This document shows positions 37,501 through 44,500 of a stretch of 60,000 bases of DNA, in pieces; the first letter of the stretch is position 1, and the number at the start of each line of letters is the position of its first letter. Location of the stretch: positions 9,180,501 to 9,240,500 of the forward strand of contig NC_088315.1 in the NCBI RefSeq assembly GCF_910592395.1, written 5' to 3'. The notes beneath the pieces are model-generated. The model searched no databases and was not told where the DNA came from. It worked only from the letters and a program-made list of their open reading frames with translations. The position numbers and the translations under genes were made by a program. Source of the stretch: Lineus longissimus. Taxonomy: Eukaryota; Nemertea; Pilidiophora; Heteronemertea; Lineidae.

Positions 37501-40500
37501 TTTGATCCAGCATCATGTTATTTTGATCTCTCAGTCTTGTGTAAAGAAAACCACCACGGGGTTCGGAAAGCTCTGAATTTTTCCACAAAGACTTGGCGAT
37601 GAAAATTTCTTGGCTTCTTTTGTTAACACTCTTTGTTGTCATGGCTACACAGCAGGTTGCAACAACAAAAATTGCTCCTCTGCGGAGAGCTTTAGTCTTA
37701 CAATACATGTACATGCGGAAAGCACGACACAGAATTGGCAATGAATGTTTCTTGGCTTCTTTTATGAGTACATTCTTTGTTGTCATGGATACATAGCAGG
37801 TTGCCGCAACAAAAATCGCTTGTTTGCAGCTAGCGCTTTAGTCTTGGCTGAGGAGAGTAAGACAATGTATAACACTAGCTCCAGCACTATTTAGTATTGC
37901 CAACATGACCGATGCAGCATGACTAATCTACATCTCCAATCAGCCGGGTCAATAGGGGAAAATCAATATACAGTTCACTACATGTAGATCATCATAATGA
38001 TTGATCATAATCTCAACTCTGTTTGCTATGTAGGCATGGCTTTCTGTCAACACTGATGGATTCTGTGTGGATTCCAGGGAAATCCAGAGGCGAGTTTTAC
38101 CCCCTACTATCTGGAATATGGCAGGATATGCGAAAACTGCAACGCACCACTTGCGCAATAACTTCAAGTTGATAGCATTACAAACTACGGTATAGATTTA
38201 CATGAAGCCATTTCCAAGGAAACAAATTATTTAAAGCAAGATATCTGAAAATGTTTGTCTTTATTTTGCATGGCAATCTTTATCTCCTTCTGACAAGTGT
38301 AATGCTGACCTCCCCCCACCTCCCCTGATAGTACAAATACTATAAATACCAAGTTTCAGCAAATTTGCATGCGCGATAGTGGCACCACGGCTTTGTGTAT
38401 AACTACATTTTACAGTAGAACCTCTCTGTTAAGGACACCCTCTGGATTGACAAGTGCGGTGTCCTGATTAGAGAGGTCAAATTGAATGGAAACAACCAAT
38501 TTGGGAAAAAACCTAGTGTCCTTTAGTGAGAGGTTGTCCTTAATAGAGAAGTGGCCTCCGCTAAGGGAAGTTCCATTGTATTTTCCTCACCCACCGGTAA
38601 ATACATCATGTACAAACTGTCTACTCCTTTTAAGGGACATCTCAAAATACCTCTAGGCCACAAAAGATGAAATCATTTCAGATCTCTTAAACGCCATCCC
38701 AGTTCGTTGTAAAATTATCACCAATAACAGATGAATCAGTCAATAAAATCTGTTACAAGACTGTATCTGACGGATATGTAGGATATGGATGGGGTTCTAA
38801 AAACTGCATGATAAATGAACTGTATGTAGCATTAGGAACACAGATGGCAGATGGGCCACTTGATATTATTGTAGTGAGTGTAATTCACCATTTACACTGT
38901 TATAAGTTGCGCAAATATTTGCTTGATTATTTAAGCCCAGATGTTACCACTTGTCGATTATCATGTGGGTGTTAAAGGGACAATATAGGCAGGAGCTAGG
39001 TAGGCAAGATAAAGTTACATCAAGTTGCCAATAAGGGTCTCTCACAGCTCACAGTACATCGAAGTGATTCCCGCTTGTACGAGGAATATAATTAGTGCTG
39101 AATTTGACAAGACCCAGTACCATTATTACTGTGTATATTAGTCATCTGAAGATGGCCAAATTAGCCCCTCTGCTCCTGCCTATAGTTCCCCTTTAAAAAT
39201 ACAATGATGCTGTGACTTCATACAGAACATACAGCATGTTCTACTACTCTAGTATATCATTTTGACAATTATCATTCAGGGATACTCAGGGATGGCCAGT
39301 AGGGTACCGTTTGAGCTCCCCAAACCCACATTGCAGAGTTTCGATATGGGACTAAATCTCACTCACAGGAAGAAAAGTTCAAAACCTGTTATTTATTTTT
39401 TCATTCAATCCTAAATATTCTACAAGACCTTACAATGTACCACCGTTATGACATGTATGAAGAAAGTGAAAGCTTGGGCAAGGGTAGTTTTTACTGTTAT
39501 ATAGTGGAACCTCCCTTACCTGAATACCTCTCTATTAAGGACATCCTCTCTTTTGAAGACACGCCGTTTGGTAGCAAATTGGTTTACATTGGGATTGATA
39601 TTGACCTCTATAATCAGGACCCTCTTGGACATTGACAAGGAGAGCATTCGTCAGTCCCAACAGTGTCCTTTATAGAGAGGTTCTGCTCTATTTATTGAAC
39701 ACTCATCCAGGCCATTTTCTGTTCAAGCCAGATCGAGGGAAAAGAGCTCCAACAGACAGTGAAGTCCCACAAACATCACATAAGTCAAATATTGACAGTG
39801 AGTCAAGAACAAATAGTGGAGATGGATTTATAAGTGTGTGGTGAAATATCCCTGGGACGGATAAAAGATCATGCATGTCACAACAATTGACAATACTCGA
39901 ACAAGGCGTTGTCACACAACACATACTCAGATGTAGGAGGACAGTGCTCCCCTGAATGTTGTCAGCAGGATTCAAAGCAAATTTTTGAAAAATGGCAACA
40001 AAATTTTACCTTGCAGAAGGGTTAACCAATATCCTAATTGATTTTTTCAAAATATCATGACCACCACCATAGCGAGACTGATTATTCAAAACCTAAAGCA
40101 ATGATCACAGTAGCTTAAATGACATTGTCCGAAGTTAGCTTAGGCCTTCTAATGAGTTCTAAGTGGGTGTACTTGTTCTGTTTTGGCCCTGGTTTGTTTT
40201 GTTGAAAAGGTCCATACGGGGTATTAAAGATTAAAAAAAGATGCTAGTTAAAGGGGGTGGGAGGGGGGTTTTTATCAAAAACTCAGGGTTTCGAGGATTT
40301 TGATCAGCAGATATCAAAGACACAATCATTGCTTATCATGCTTATTTCTACCGGCCTCAGGTTTCAGGAGTCTTACTCTCAACGTCAAAGACGCTAATAT
40401 TGCCTCGTCAAAGCGTATTCTTGCAAAACGTCATGACGTATTCCTAATCCTATAAGAAAGAAGCAATGGTACACAGAATGTCCCGATAACATAGCAATGT

Positions 40501-41163
40501 TATGTTGTCTGACGTTAGGCCAGGCATATGCAAAGACCATGATATACATGTGAAGACATTGCCCGGATCGAGGATGGTGCAAATATGGCAAATATGGCAA
40601 ATGGGGCATTTACATTTTCTGGCATTGATAGACTCAGTGACAGTTGTTCGTTCATAATCATAGACTCCATTGAAACTGTCACTTGTCAGTGAGTATCAGA
40701 CTCAGAGGGTCACTCTCAGTGACCTGATCTTGTCTTGTCCGACTCTTTGGTTCTGGTAGTTTCCGGTTCTTTGACTTCTTCAACAAGTTCTTGGCAAGTG
40801 TTGGACTGGAGTTGGGTTGCTCAAAACATTAGGCCTATGGCATGCCTGGCTATGCCTGGCATGAGCACGTTGAAGCCAACCAACCTCGAGTCAATTACAG
40901 TTAGGCCTAGTTCTCTCGATCAGACGACTCAGACAATCACAAGTCAGACAGACGTGACTGACTGACATGTCAAGATGATCAATAGCCTACCCTTGGCCTC
41001 GATGATGTCAGAAGAAGAAAGTGGTGTTTTTTTTCCCATTTTCTCTAAAGTAGTCGCAAGTTTAACAGCTGCTAGACGGAATGTTACAAAACATATATGG
41101 TGCAGACGTGTATACTCACTTAGATAAATGCTTCAGTATTGTGTTTTTGATAATTGATGCCAT
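8596..41163 (-). CDS. UHRF1BP1L: UHRF1-binding protein 1-like, bridge-type lipid transfer protein (18 coding exons, 1,418 aa)
   Basis: Coding exons in transcript order: 41163-41120, 31878-31716, 29120-29082, 27286-27195, 26520-26412, 26193-25959, 25459-25296, 22776-22587, 16324-16229, 15683-15303, 14938-14832, 14275-14192, 13797-12774, 12235-11712, 11456-11195, 10367-10222, 9546-9438, 9083-8596. Every junction is GT-AG, every phase matches, and the total of 4,257 nt is an exact number of codons. The N-terminus (residues 1-110) is the chorein motif of VPS13-like proteins, with FTKNLSADKIKLSTLKGEG, LDLPTWLQIKKAVCNRVSV and VQWTKLKSQPICL. Later family blocks are YGFSDKVVDGIYLSINSV, LILDDLLWVLTDSQLK, IDYYPFHPAGGERSHWMKYN, AVHIEFTDYYFPEGIDYPV and NIFGQINPIHLHLDYLTLIW. 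A serine-rich acidic linker spans roughly residues 910-1080 and a coiled coil ends the protein. Vertebrate UHRF1BP1 and UHRF1BP1L are of similar length. Family members form lipid-conducting rods on endosomal vesicles. Vertebrates have two paralogues; which one this equals cannot be said. Confidence 0.95.
9142..9200. mobile_element. Fragment of a TTAA-flanked element (intron 17)
   Basis: TTAA at 9138-9141 is followed by AGGGGGGCTATAGGCAAGAG, closely matching the left end of the complete element at 38976-39192. A degraded right end may lie near 9410-9424 (CTATAGTTCTAA). The coordinates cover only the recognisable left end. Confidence 0.5.
9990..10147. repeat. Purine-only GGA-rich tract in intron 16
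   Basis: About 150 bases of GGAGGA-type repeat on the plus strand (TCC-rich in the transcript), beginning about 75 bases downstream of the exon 16 donor. A short second GA-rich run follows at 10188-10210, beside the donor. Long open frames across it are low-complexity artefacts. Confidence 0.9.
10368..11194 (-). other. UHRF1BP1L intron 15, nothing recognised
   Basis: No tandem array, transposon ends or extra exon were identified in this 827-bp intron. Confidence 0.4.
12494..12530. repeat. TTTA microsatellite in intron 13
   Basis: A run of TTTA/TTTTA units of about 37 bases in the 538-bp intron between exons 14 and 13. The rest of that intron is unremarkable. Confidence 0.85.
14089..14170. 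repeat. Dispersed 80-bp repeat (copy 1, intron 12)
   Basis: It begins GGGTGAAAAGTGACATTGTG and contains TTTAGAAATGACTTTTCATT, ending AAAGTGACACATTACA. A clearly related copy lies at 18649-18732 with the same order of blocks. The type of element is unknown and no terminal repeats were seen. Confidence 0.65.
14398..14655. repeat. ACAAGTTGGTC tandem repeat folded as nested inverted repeats (intron 11)
   Basis: About 20-bp units with core AAACAAGTTGGTCACTAAAA run forward from 14398, switch to reverse-complement orientation (GACCAACTTGTTTTA) from about 14500, and return to forward orientation near 14585. The two switch points sit at AATAAATATTCAGTGACC and TTGACCTGCTTGTTGGTC. The structure could extrude as two hairpins. 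Confidence 0.85.
14665..14745 (-). other. tRNA-like remnant with a Met-type anticodon
   Basis: The minus strand reads GGGTCATATCCCAAAGG, then GTTGGTTCGATTCTG. The latter contains a consensus polymerase III B box, and the spacing to CAT resembles the anticodon arm of a methionine tRNA. The A-box region and the acceptor and T stems do not pair well, so this is a tRNA pseudogene or the decayed head of a SINE, not a functional tRNA. Confidence 0.35.
15160..15290. repeat. About 22-bp tandem repeat beside exon 10
   Basis: Six or so units of the form CAGTAGTTTGGGTAACGTA lie in intron 10, ending 12 bases from the exon 10 donor (exon edge 15303). Unit variants replace AACG with CACG or AATG. No open frame of interest. 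Confidence 0.85.
15785..16175. repeat. About 70-bp degenerate tandem repeat (intron 9)
   Basis: Some five units, each with a GGTACCATTTGTAAGCCTACTGACATGAGCATTCA-like stretch, here represented by the core ACCATTTGTAAGCC, then CTTGATAAGCA. Divergence between units is high, so it is an older array than those at 1.2 kb or 54 kb. It occupies most of the 545-bp intron. Confidence 0.75.
17160..17350. mobile_element. Family C short inverted-repeat element
   Basis: The left end is TGTGACCCACTAGAGCAAAA and the right end reads TTTTGCTGTGACGGGTCACA, inverted with respect to each other. Internal blocks GTTCATTTCACTATAGTC and AGGCTCATCTTCTGTG recur in the copies at 28764 and 44399. Non-coding, about 190 bp. 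No clear target duplication is visible, so its superfamily is not assigned. Confidence 0.75.
18649..18732. repeat. Dispersed 80-bp repeat (copy 2, intron 8)
   Basis: It reads GGGTGAAAAGTGACATCGTG at its left and AAAGTGACACGTTACAG at its right, matching the copy at 14089-14170 block for block. Just left of it (18550-18635) a TACGTCATT..GGCACC motif is duplicated, once on each side of CGTTATAACG. Confidence 0.6.
19464..19534. repeat. ATCA microsatellite
   Basis: About 18 perfect tetranucleotide copies. Reading frames through it give INQS-type repeats that carry no coding meaning. Confidence 0.95.
19779..20028. repeat. 24-bp minisatellite, 10 copies, open in several frames
   Basis: The unit is AACCAAGGAGGATCCCGA plus TTGGAC or CTGGAC; each unit has a BamHI-like GGATCC. 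Copies differ almost only at one T/C position, so the array is young. As 24 is a multiple of three and stops are absent, open frames of 100-210 codons run on both strands (for example DWTTKEDP and LVVQSGSS repeats). No flanking splice sites or conserved sequence argue for translation. Confidence 0.9.
20292..20468. mobile_element. Family A short inverted-repeat transposon (177 bp)
   Basis: The left end is CAGTCCAAATCACAACTGAC after TA; the right end is CAATTGTGATTTGGACTG followed by TC, so the right TA has mutated. The interior carries CGTCATTGACGTGC and TCAATGACGC like the 5354 copy. Confidence 0.8.
21396..21556. repeat. 20-bp minisatellite (CCAAAAAGAGTGTAAATACT)
   Basis: About eight units, differing by one or two bases. 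The left edge blends into AAAAGAGTATAAATACTCC, itself a short palindrome-like sequence (GAGTAT..ATACTC). Confidence 0.9.
22920..23094. mobile_element. Family A short inverted-repeat transposon (175 bp)
   Basis: TA flanks both ends (22918-22919 and 23095-23096). Ends are CAGTCCAAGTCACAATTGAC and GTCAATTGTGATGTGGACTG. The internal GCGTCAGTGACGC palindrome is retained. Along with the copy at 5354 it gives good evidence for a TA target. Confidence 0.85.
23812..24140. mobile_element. TTAA-flanked short inverted-repeat element (329 bp)
   Basis: TTAA occurs at 23808-23811 and 24141-24144. The left end AGGGTAACT and right end AGTATCACT are imperfect inverted repeats. There is no transposase-like open frame. 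TTAA duplications are characteristic of piggyBac and Kolobok superfamilies; the assignment is inferred from the target only. Confidence 0.6.
24163..24340. repeat. About 33-bp degenerate tandem repeat
   Basis: Five or so copies of a unit like GATTTCTGGGTACAAGTCCA followed by GGGAGAACAC, with drift in length and sequence. Confidence 0.75.
25460..25627 (-). pseudogene. Decayed tandem copy of UHRF1BP1L exon 7 (in intron 6)
   Basis: Directly upstream of exon 7 in transcript sense, this 168-bp stretch aligns to it. The copy encodes IMIASHAQLILDGLLRVFTV followed by SQL, against exon 7 AIIASRVQLILDDLLWVLTD followed by SQL. After SQL the copy is shifted by one base and diverges. The acceptor AG of the genuine exon (TTTTCAG) corresponds to TTTCCG in the copy, so splicing into it should fail. 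The frame is nevertheless open from the copy through exon 7. It looks like an exon duplication that lost function, not a mutually exclusive exon. Confidence 0.8.
26220..26275. mobile_element. Family B fragment (intron 5)
   Basis: It begins CAGTGGAACCTCTCTTAGCG after TA, then GACACCTCCCTATATGG, and loses similarity after about 55 bp. Only one end is recognisable. Confidence 0.55.
26724..26825. mobile_element. Family A fragment (intron 4)
   Basis: The left end CAGTCCCGATCACGACTGAC follows TA and is followed by family-like interior (TGCGCAACC-type words), but no right terminal repeat is found before the 74-bp array begins. Confidence 0.55.
26836..27125. repeat. 74-bp minisatellite with a palindrome in each unit (intron 4)
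   Basis: GGTAAGTTGG occurs at 26865, 26939, 27013 and 27087, exactly 74 bp apart. Each unit pairs CCAACTTACCGGGGCA with TGCTCGGTAAGTTGG, so it can fold as a hairpin and carries a donor-like GGTAAGTT on both strands. The array ends about 70 bp from the donor of exon 4 (27195-27286). Confidence 0.88.
27287..29081 (-). other. UHRF1BP1L intron 3, mostly unremarkable
   Basis: Apart from a family C element near its transcript 5' of exon 3 side (28764-28952), no repeats, RNA genes or exons were seen. Confidence 0.45.
28764..28952. mobile_element. Family C short inverted-repeat element (diverged)
   Basis: It starts TGTGACCCACCAGGGATAAA and ends GGTTTTGCTGTGACCGCCACA. The block GTTGAGACGGACTTGGTGTT corresponds to the same region in the 17160 copy. 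The ends are worn compared with the other copies. Confidence 0.7.
29082..29120 (-). CDS. UHRF1BP1L: UHRF1BP1L exon 3 (39-nt micro-exon)
   Basis: Thirteen codons (VQWTKLKSQPICL) lie between the acceptor CTCTAG and the donor GTAAGT, phase 0 at both ends. The segment corresponds to the conserved IQWTKLKTHPICLY block between the first chorein strands and the EVEMRTCE block. Skipping it would keep frame but remove a conserved strand of the lipid-groove fold. Confidence 0.92.
29867..30042. mobile_element. Family B short inverted-repeat transposon
   Basis: The left end is CTAGAACCTCCCTTAGCAGA and the right end is CCTTAATAGAGAGGTTCTAC followed by TG and TA. It is inverted in orientation relative to the copy at 7651 (AATTTGACCTCTCTAATCAG here versus its complement there). 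The sequence just left (29800-29865) repeats GCACGTC palindromes. Confidence 0.75.
31002..31040. mobile_element. Family B terminal fragment (intron 2)
   Basis: About 25 bases, CAGTGGAACCTCTCTTGGCC, match the family B end; the rest is missing or unrecognisable. Confidence 0.45.
31230..31637. repeat. About 80-bp direct repeats split by a family A insertion
   Basis: The sequence at 31230-31312 (GAACACTGCACAGATTTTTA onward, then GAGCTGGAAGATGGGGTTTT) recurs at about 31552-31637 (GACACTGCAGAGATTTTTAC, then CAGCTGGAAGAGGGGGTTTG). The family A element lies right at the edge of the left copy. Confidence 0.7.
31313..31530. mobile_element. Family A short inverted-repeat transposon (218 bp)
   Basis: TA flanks at 31311-31312 and 31531-31532. 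The ends are CAGTCCAAGTCACAACTGAG and GTCAATAGTGATTAGGACTG. The interior is enriched in CGTCACTGG, ACGCATTTTACGC and similar CG-containing half-palindromes. Confidence 0.85.
32572..32690 (-). mobile_element. 5'-truncated copy of a tRNA-derived SINE
   Basis: The minus strand carries the 3' part of the SINE found complete at 45310-45709: TTGGTGCCTACCCATAGTGG, then GGAGGAGAAATAATCCCTGG, ending GCTGAAGAAGAAG. The tRNA head and body are absent. Loss of the 5' end with the tail kept is what incomplete target-primed reverse transcription gives. Confidence 0.75.
34740..35125. repeat. About 125-bp tandem repeat, three diverged copies
   Basis: Each copy starts GAAGGAAGTGGGGCTGGTCT-like (at about 34741, 34878 and 35010) and contains a GGTCA..ACA..GGA.TCGTCA.GGAG.CA block and a final CATCCCATAGCTATAGATCT or TCACCCTAGATAAATCTGTA. 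The third copy has a local GGTCTCTAGTCTCTAGTCTC expansion. Confidence 0.7.
36168..36542. mobile_element. Putative inverted-repeat element (about 370 bp)
   Basis: The left terminus TTTCACCGCCGATAACTCCC is matched in inverse orientation by GGGAGTTATCGGCGGTGAA at the right. No clear target duplication was found and no second copy is in the window. The interior holds an open frame (36275-36634) without recognisable features. Confidence 0.5.
37590..37850. repeat. Tandem duplication of about 145 bp
   Basis: The block TTTCTTGGCTTCTTTTGTTA..TTTGTTGTCATGGCTACAC..CAACAAAAATTGC at 37605-37680 recurs as TTTCTTGGCTTCTTTTATGA..TTTGTTGTCATGGATACAT..CAACAAAAATCGC at 37750-37820. A similar but older duplication (AACAAGGAAATACGCCCACA versus AACAAGGAAAGACACCCGAA) lies at 37270-37425. 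Confidence 0.65.
38413..38578. mobile_element. Family B short inverted-repeat transposon (166 bp)
   Basis: The cleanest copy: TA on both sides, left end CAGTAGAACCTCTCTGTTAA and right end CTAAGGGAAGTTCCATTG. Interior segments match the 7651 copy in the same orientation (AATTGAATGGAAACAACCAA). Confidence 0.82.
38976..39192. mobile_element. TTAA-flanked short inverted-repeat element (217 bp)
   Basis: TTAA at 38972-38975 and 39193-39196. The left end is AGGGACAATATAGGCAGGAG and the right end is CTCCTGCCTATAGTTCCCCT, inverted repeats of about 20 bp with two or three mismatches. It is non-coding. A fragment of the same family is in intron 17 (9142). A piggyBac- or Kolobok-type mobiliser is inferred from the TTAA target. 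Confidence 0.8.
39500..39690. mobile_element. Family B short inverted-repeat transposon (diverged)
   Basis: The left end is TAGTGGAACCTCCCTTACCT and the right end is TTTATAGAGAGGTTCTGCTC. The interior keeps ATTAAGGACATCC and GACCTCTATAATCAGGACC but has drifted from the other copies. Confidence 0.7.
41120..41163 (-). CDS. UHRF1BP1L: UHRF1BP1L exon 1 (start codon, chorein N-terminus)
   Basis: This 44-nt coding segment encodes MASIIKNTILKHLS plus two bases of a lysine codon completed by exon 2. It matches the conserved family start (methionine, then IIK, ILKHLS) and is followed by the strong donor GTGAGT. Too short to be found as an open frame, it was placed by homology and phase: two bases here join one base of exon 2 at 31878 to give SKFTKNLS. 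Confidence 0.9.
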
Positions 41164-41515
41164 TTCTGATTTTCTTGAAGGCTAAATCGAGAAAAAATTT
41201 GATTGCGATTTCTCAGCCAGAATCGAAGGAATCCATCATTACTTTGACAAGTGCGGGACAGCGGCCAACTTTATCCATCCGTTTTTCTTATTCAGCTTTG
41301 TATTAAATTTAAGACAATGACGAAAAATAAAACAAAAAAATTAGCTGAGTTCTGTGTCCTGTTTATGTCTTAAAGCGTTTTAGATAATTTTATAGAATAC
41401 TTTTTCGCATATTCAGTCCGTAGATTGTATTGTAGTTTCGTCTGCTAAATAAAGGTGGCACGTGGGCTTGGAACGAAAACAAACTTCTAAATTTTACACT
41501 TTTAAATTGTTAATC
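41164..41515. promoter_or_regulatory. Candidate bidirectional promoter between UHRF1BP1L and SSBP1
   Basis: The start codons of the two divergent genes lie at 41163 (minus) and 41516 (plus), leaving 352 bp for both 5' UTRs and promoters. The stretch is AT-rich and contains one E-box, CACGTG, at about 41459-41464, close to the SSBP1 start. No firm TATA box was assigned. Transcription start sites cannot be placed from sequence. Confidence 0.65.
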
Positions 41516-44500
41516 ATGCTGAAAAGAGTCTTGGGACCATTGAAAACAATTGTAAGATTTGTTTGAGATGTTGTATTGCTGTTAATCTTGAATTTTAGCT
41601 CGATGTTTCTAAGTTGATCAGTTGTCCGGGATTAGATCTACTCTGAATGAAAAATGTACTGGACCTTGCTATGGGTTGGATTACCGGATGAACCAATAAC
41701 CTGTCATTAACCCTCATTAACCATGGAGGTAGGCCTATAAATAAGACTTATTTATACCTCCATGGTATCACCAATGCAGCGGTCAATGTAAACCCTGACA
41801 CCCCCCTGGTCAGGCGTTCGACACTTCATCACCATTTTGGAAATTTCAATGCGCCCAGGAATCGACCCTTTTGCACCCAGGGTGGTGCGGACATGCACCA
41901 GAACTTCACCACCCTAGGTTGGTTGCACAGGTCAGGGCTTCGACTGTTCTTCACCATTGAGAAGACAGACGTACGTCAGGATATCACCATATTAATAAAA
42001 ACAGAAAAAAAAAGAATGTGTCAAAGAGAACAACAATAAAATCAATCATATTGCCCAACTAATTTTTTTGTCAAAGTCACTCTTCGAAAGGAGACAATAA
42101 TAAAACAACTCGAGTAGGATTTGTGAGTGTGCAGAACACGCGAGTGATGGTCTTCGGCCTGAAAAATCACAGACCATCACAAGTGTGTTCTGCGCACTGA
42201 CACAAATCACACGAGAGTTCTTTTATGATTATCATATACCAAGATGTTCGCCAAAAAAGGCAATTCAGTGCTCAAAATCTGTGAAAAATTGCCCGCTGCC
42301 GGCCACCATGACATCACGTCAGGAAACATGACGTTGTTCCACTGGTGACACAACTTCGTCGATGCCTGGCGGCAACACTTATCGGGAAATTCGTGACGTC
42401 ATCCAACAGACGAAATCCAGATCAACACATACAGGGTGTGATACCGAAGCAGATCACACCCCCAGATCCTCCCGCTCAATTTCGGACTTCCCGCTCACTT
42501 TAAACGCAATTTCTGCTCACCTTTTCACATGTGTGGCCATCCCCGCCATCTCGCCTATATTAGTGATATTATGATAATGAGGTGATCTGATGGTGATACG
42601 CCGTCGTTGGCCGGGCAAGATTCCTGATCGCCAGACGTTCGCCACCAAGGAAAAAACCATGCGCCACGCATTCGACAAAGCTAATTCACCTGATGTCCAG
42701 GCTGTCGACGGTTTTTCACCAACATCTTTTCAGCTTATCGCCATGACATCGTCGTTTGAAAAAAAATCCTTCGCTCAGACGTCGATGTAGCGTCGATCCC
42801 TGACCAGGGGGGTGTCAGGGTTTACATTGACCGCTGCACAAGTTGCCACAACTCTGCCATCGTGGATCATGTCACATCGTCATAACAGCAAAAATATCCA
42901 GGATTTTGCTACTGGGACCCGTCACCTTCTGAAAGACCTCTGTGGCTAAAATGATTGGAGACATGTTACTTTCTTTGAACTACTTATATTTTTGTTTCAG
43001 AGAGCAGTTGGTGAGATAACACGATGTTATTGTGAAGCTGCACAACCAGAGATGGGAGAAAGGAGAATGGCTTCGGAGAAGTGTAGGTTGTGGAATAGAA
43101 CAGATCATGAATTTTAATATGTATTTTTTTACCTTTATCTTATATATCACTATGGCCAAGTTCTGATCACAAGCGTTTAATCGTGTGCTTCTTTTCCATT
43201 GACATCAATCTAATGGGCCGGTCTTGAATTCTTCCTATAGGTATCAATCAAGTCAATCTAATGGGCCGGGTTGGACGTGATCCAGAAGTCCGGGGCAGCG
43301 AAGACAAACCTGTGATTGTGTTCACATTGGCCACAAACACCTCATACCCAAAAGACAGTAAGTTTTCCAAACTTTTTTTGGAATATTGATCACAAGTCAG
43401 ATCAGCGCTGGTGGTGTTTCATCAAGTACATATTGTCTTTGTTGGAGAACAACCGACTGTCTTTTGAGACAGCCTGACTTACCGTAGCAGCTTTTCATCA
43501 GGTGCATCTTGGCCTTGTTGGAGGACAGCCTACTGTCTTTTGAGACACCCTGATTGCTCTAAGAAATACTGTCGCCCGGAAAACTTTTGCGGCAGGTTTA
43601 TTTACGGGTTTCCTACTTTCTAAAATTTTTACCGCAAAACGTATCATTTTTGACTTTGAGTGTGTATACTTGGGTGGGGCTACCTCCTCCAAGTGCCATC
43701 ACCAATACTTGGATCCAACTTTGGTCTGGACTTCTTCTTAGTCCAGTCTGGGATGGTGAAAACCTTCCAGGAGCCAGGCTCCTGCCATCTTAGCCGACAG
43801 GGTCACAGGGACACACAAGCATATGCACCACGACAGGATCCACGACACCTTTATTCAAGATGTTAACATCAAATATATTTGCACAAGACCAGAAAAAGGC
43901 TGCGTACTCACTCAATGGCCCTTGACCCCCTCTTGGAATCGTTAATTTCTCCCATAAACATTTGGTATTATGAATAAATACCTGCAAATACTTTTATCTA
44001 AAACTCCATGTACATACACCAGGCCTTTCTGTACAAAATTCAAGTAAAAGCATTTGCTAGACTTTATTCATATCAGCCATTATCTAAAAGATTATCTCTC
44101 ATTTCAGACGAGTTTATCACGCGGACAGACTGGCATCGGATTAGTGTCTTTAATCGAAATGTCGTTCAATCAGTTGCCATGAATATTAGAAAAGGGTAAG
44201 GCTAAGAGACTTGAAATTAGCGAGCTTGTCTCTTTTTTGGAAAAAACAAATCCTTCTATGGTCAAAAAGCTAAATTAACAGTGTTCTAGGTCTTTCTCAT
44301 CCAATTGTGCATTCCATTTGTCCCAAATTGGACTTTTGAGGACAAAGTCACAACCAGGATGCAGAGGAAAGTTCACTGTAATCTAAAAGCAGACCATATG
44401 TGACCTGTCACAGCAAAACCAGGCGCACTTTGCTCAGAGCTTGGCAGGTTGAGATAGACTGTTTGTTCATTTCACTATTGTCAGCCTTTTGCGGAATCTG

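Larger units (their letters stand above)
31879..41119 (-). other. UHRF1BP1L intron 1 (9.2 kb)
   Basis: The largest intron, holding a SINE fragment, a 125-bp tandem repeat, an inverted-repeat element near 36.2-36.5 kb, local duplications at 37.2-37.9 kb, two family B elements and one TTAA element. Stretches 32100-32570, 32695-34735, 35130-36165, 36545-37240, 37860-38410, 39195-39495 and 39695-41115 show nothing recognisable. First introns often hold regulatory elements, but none can be pointed to here. Confidence 0.6.
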
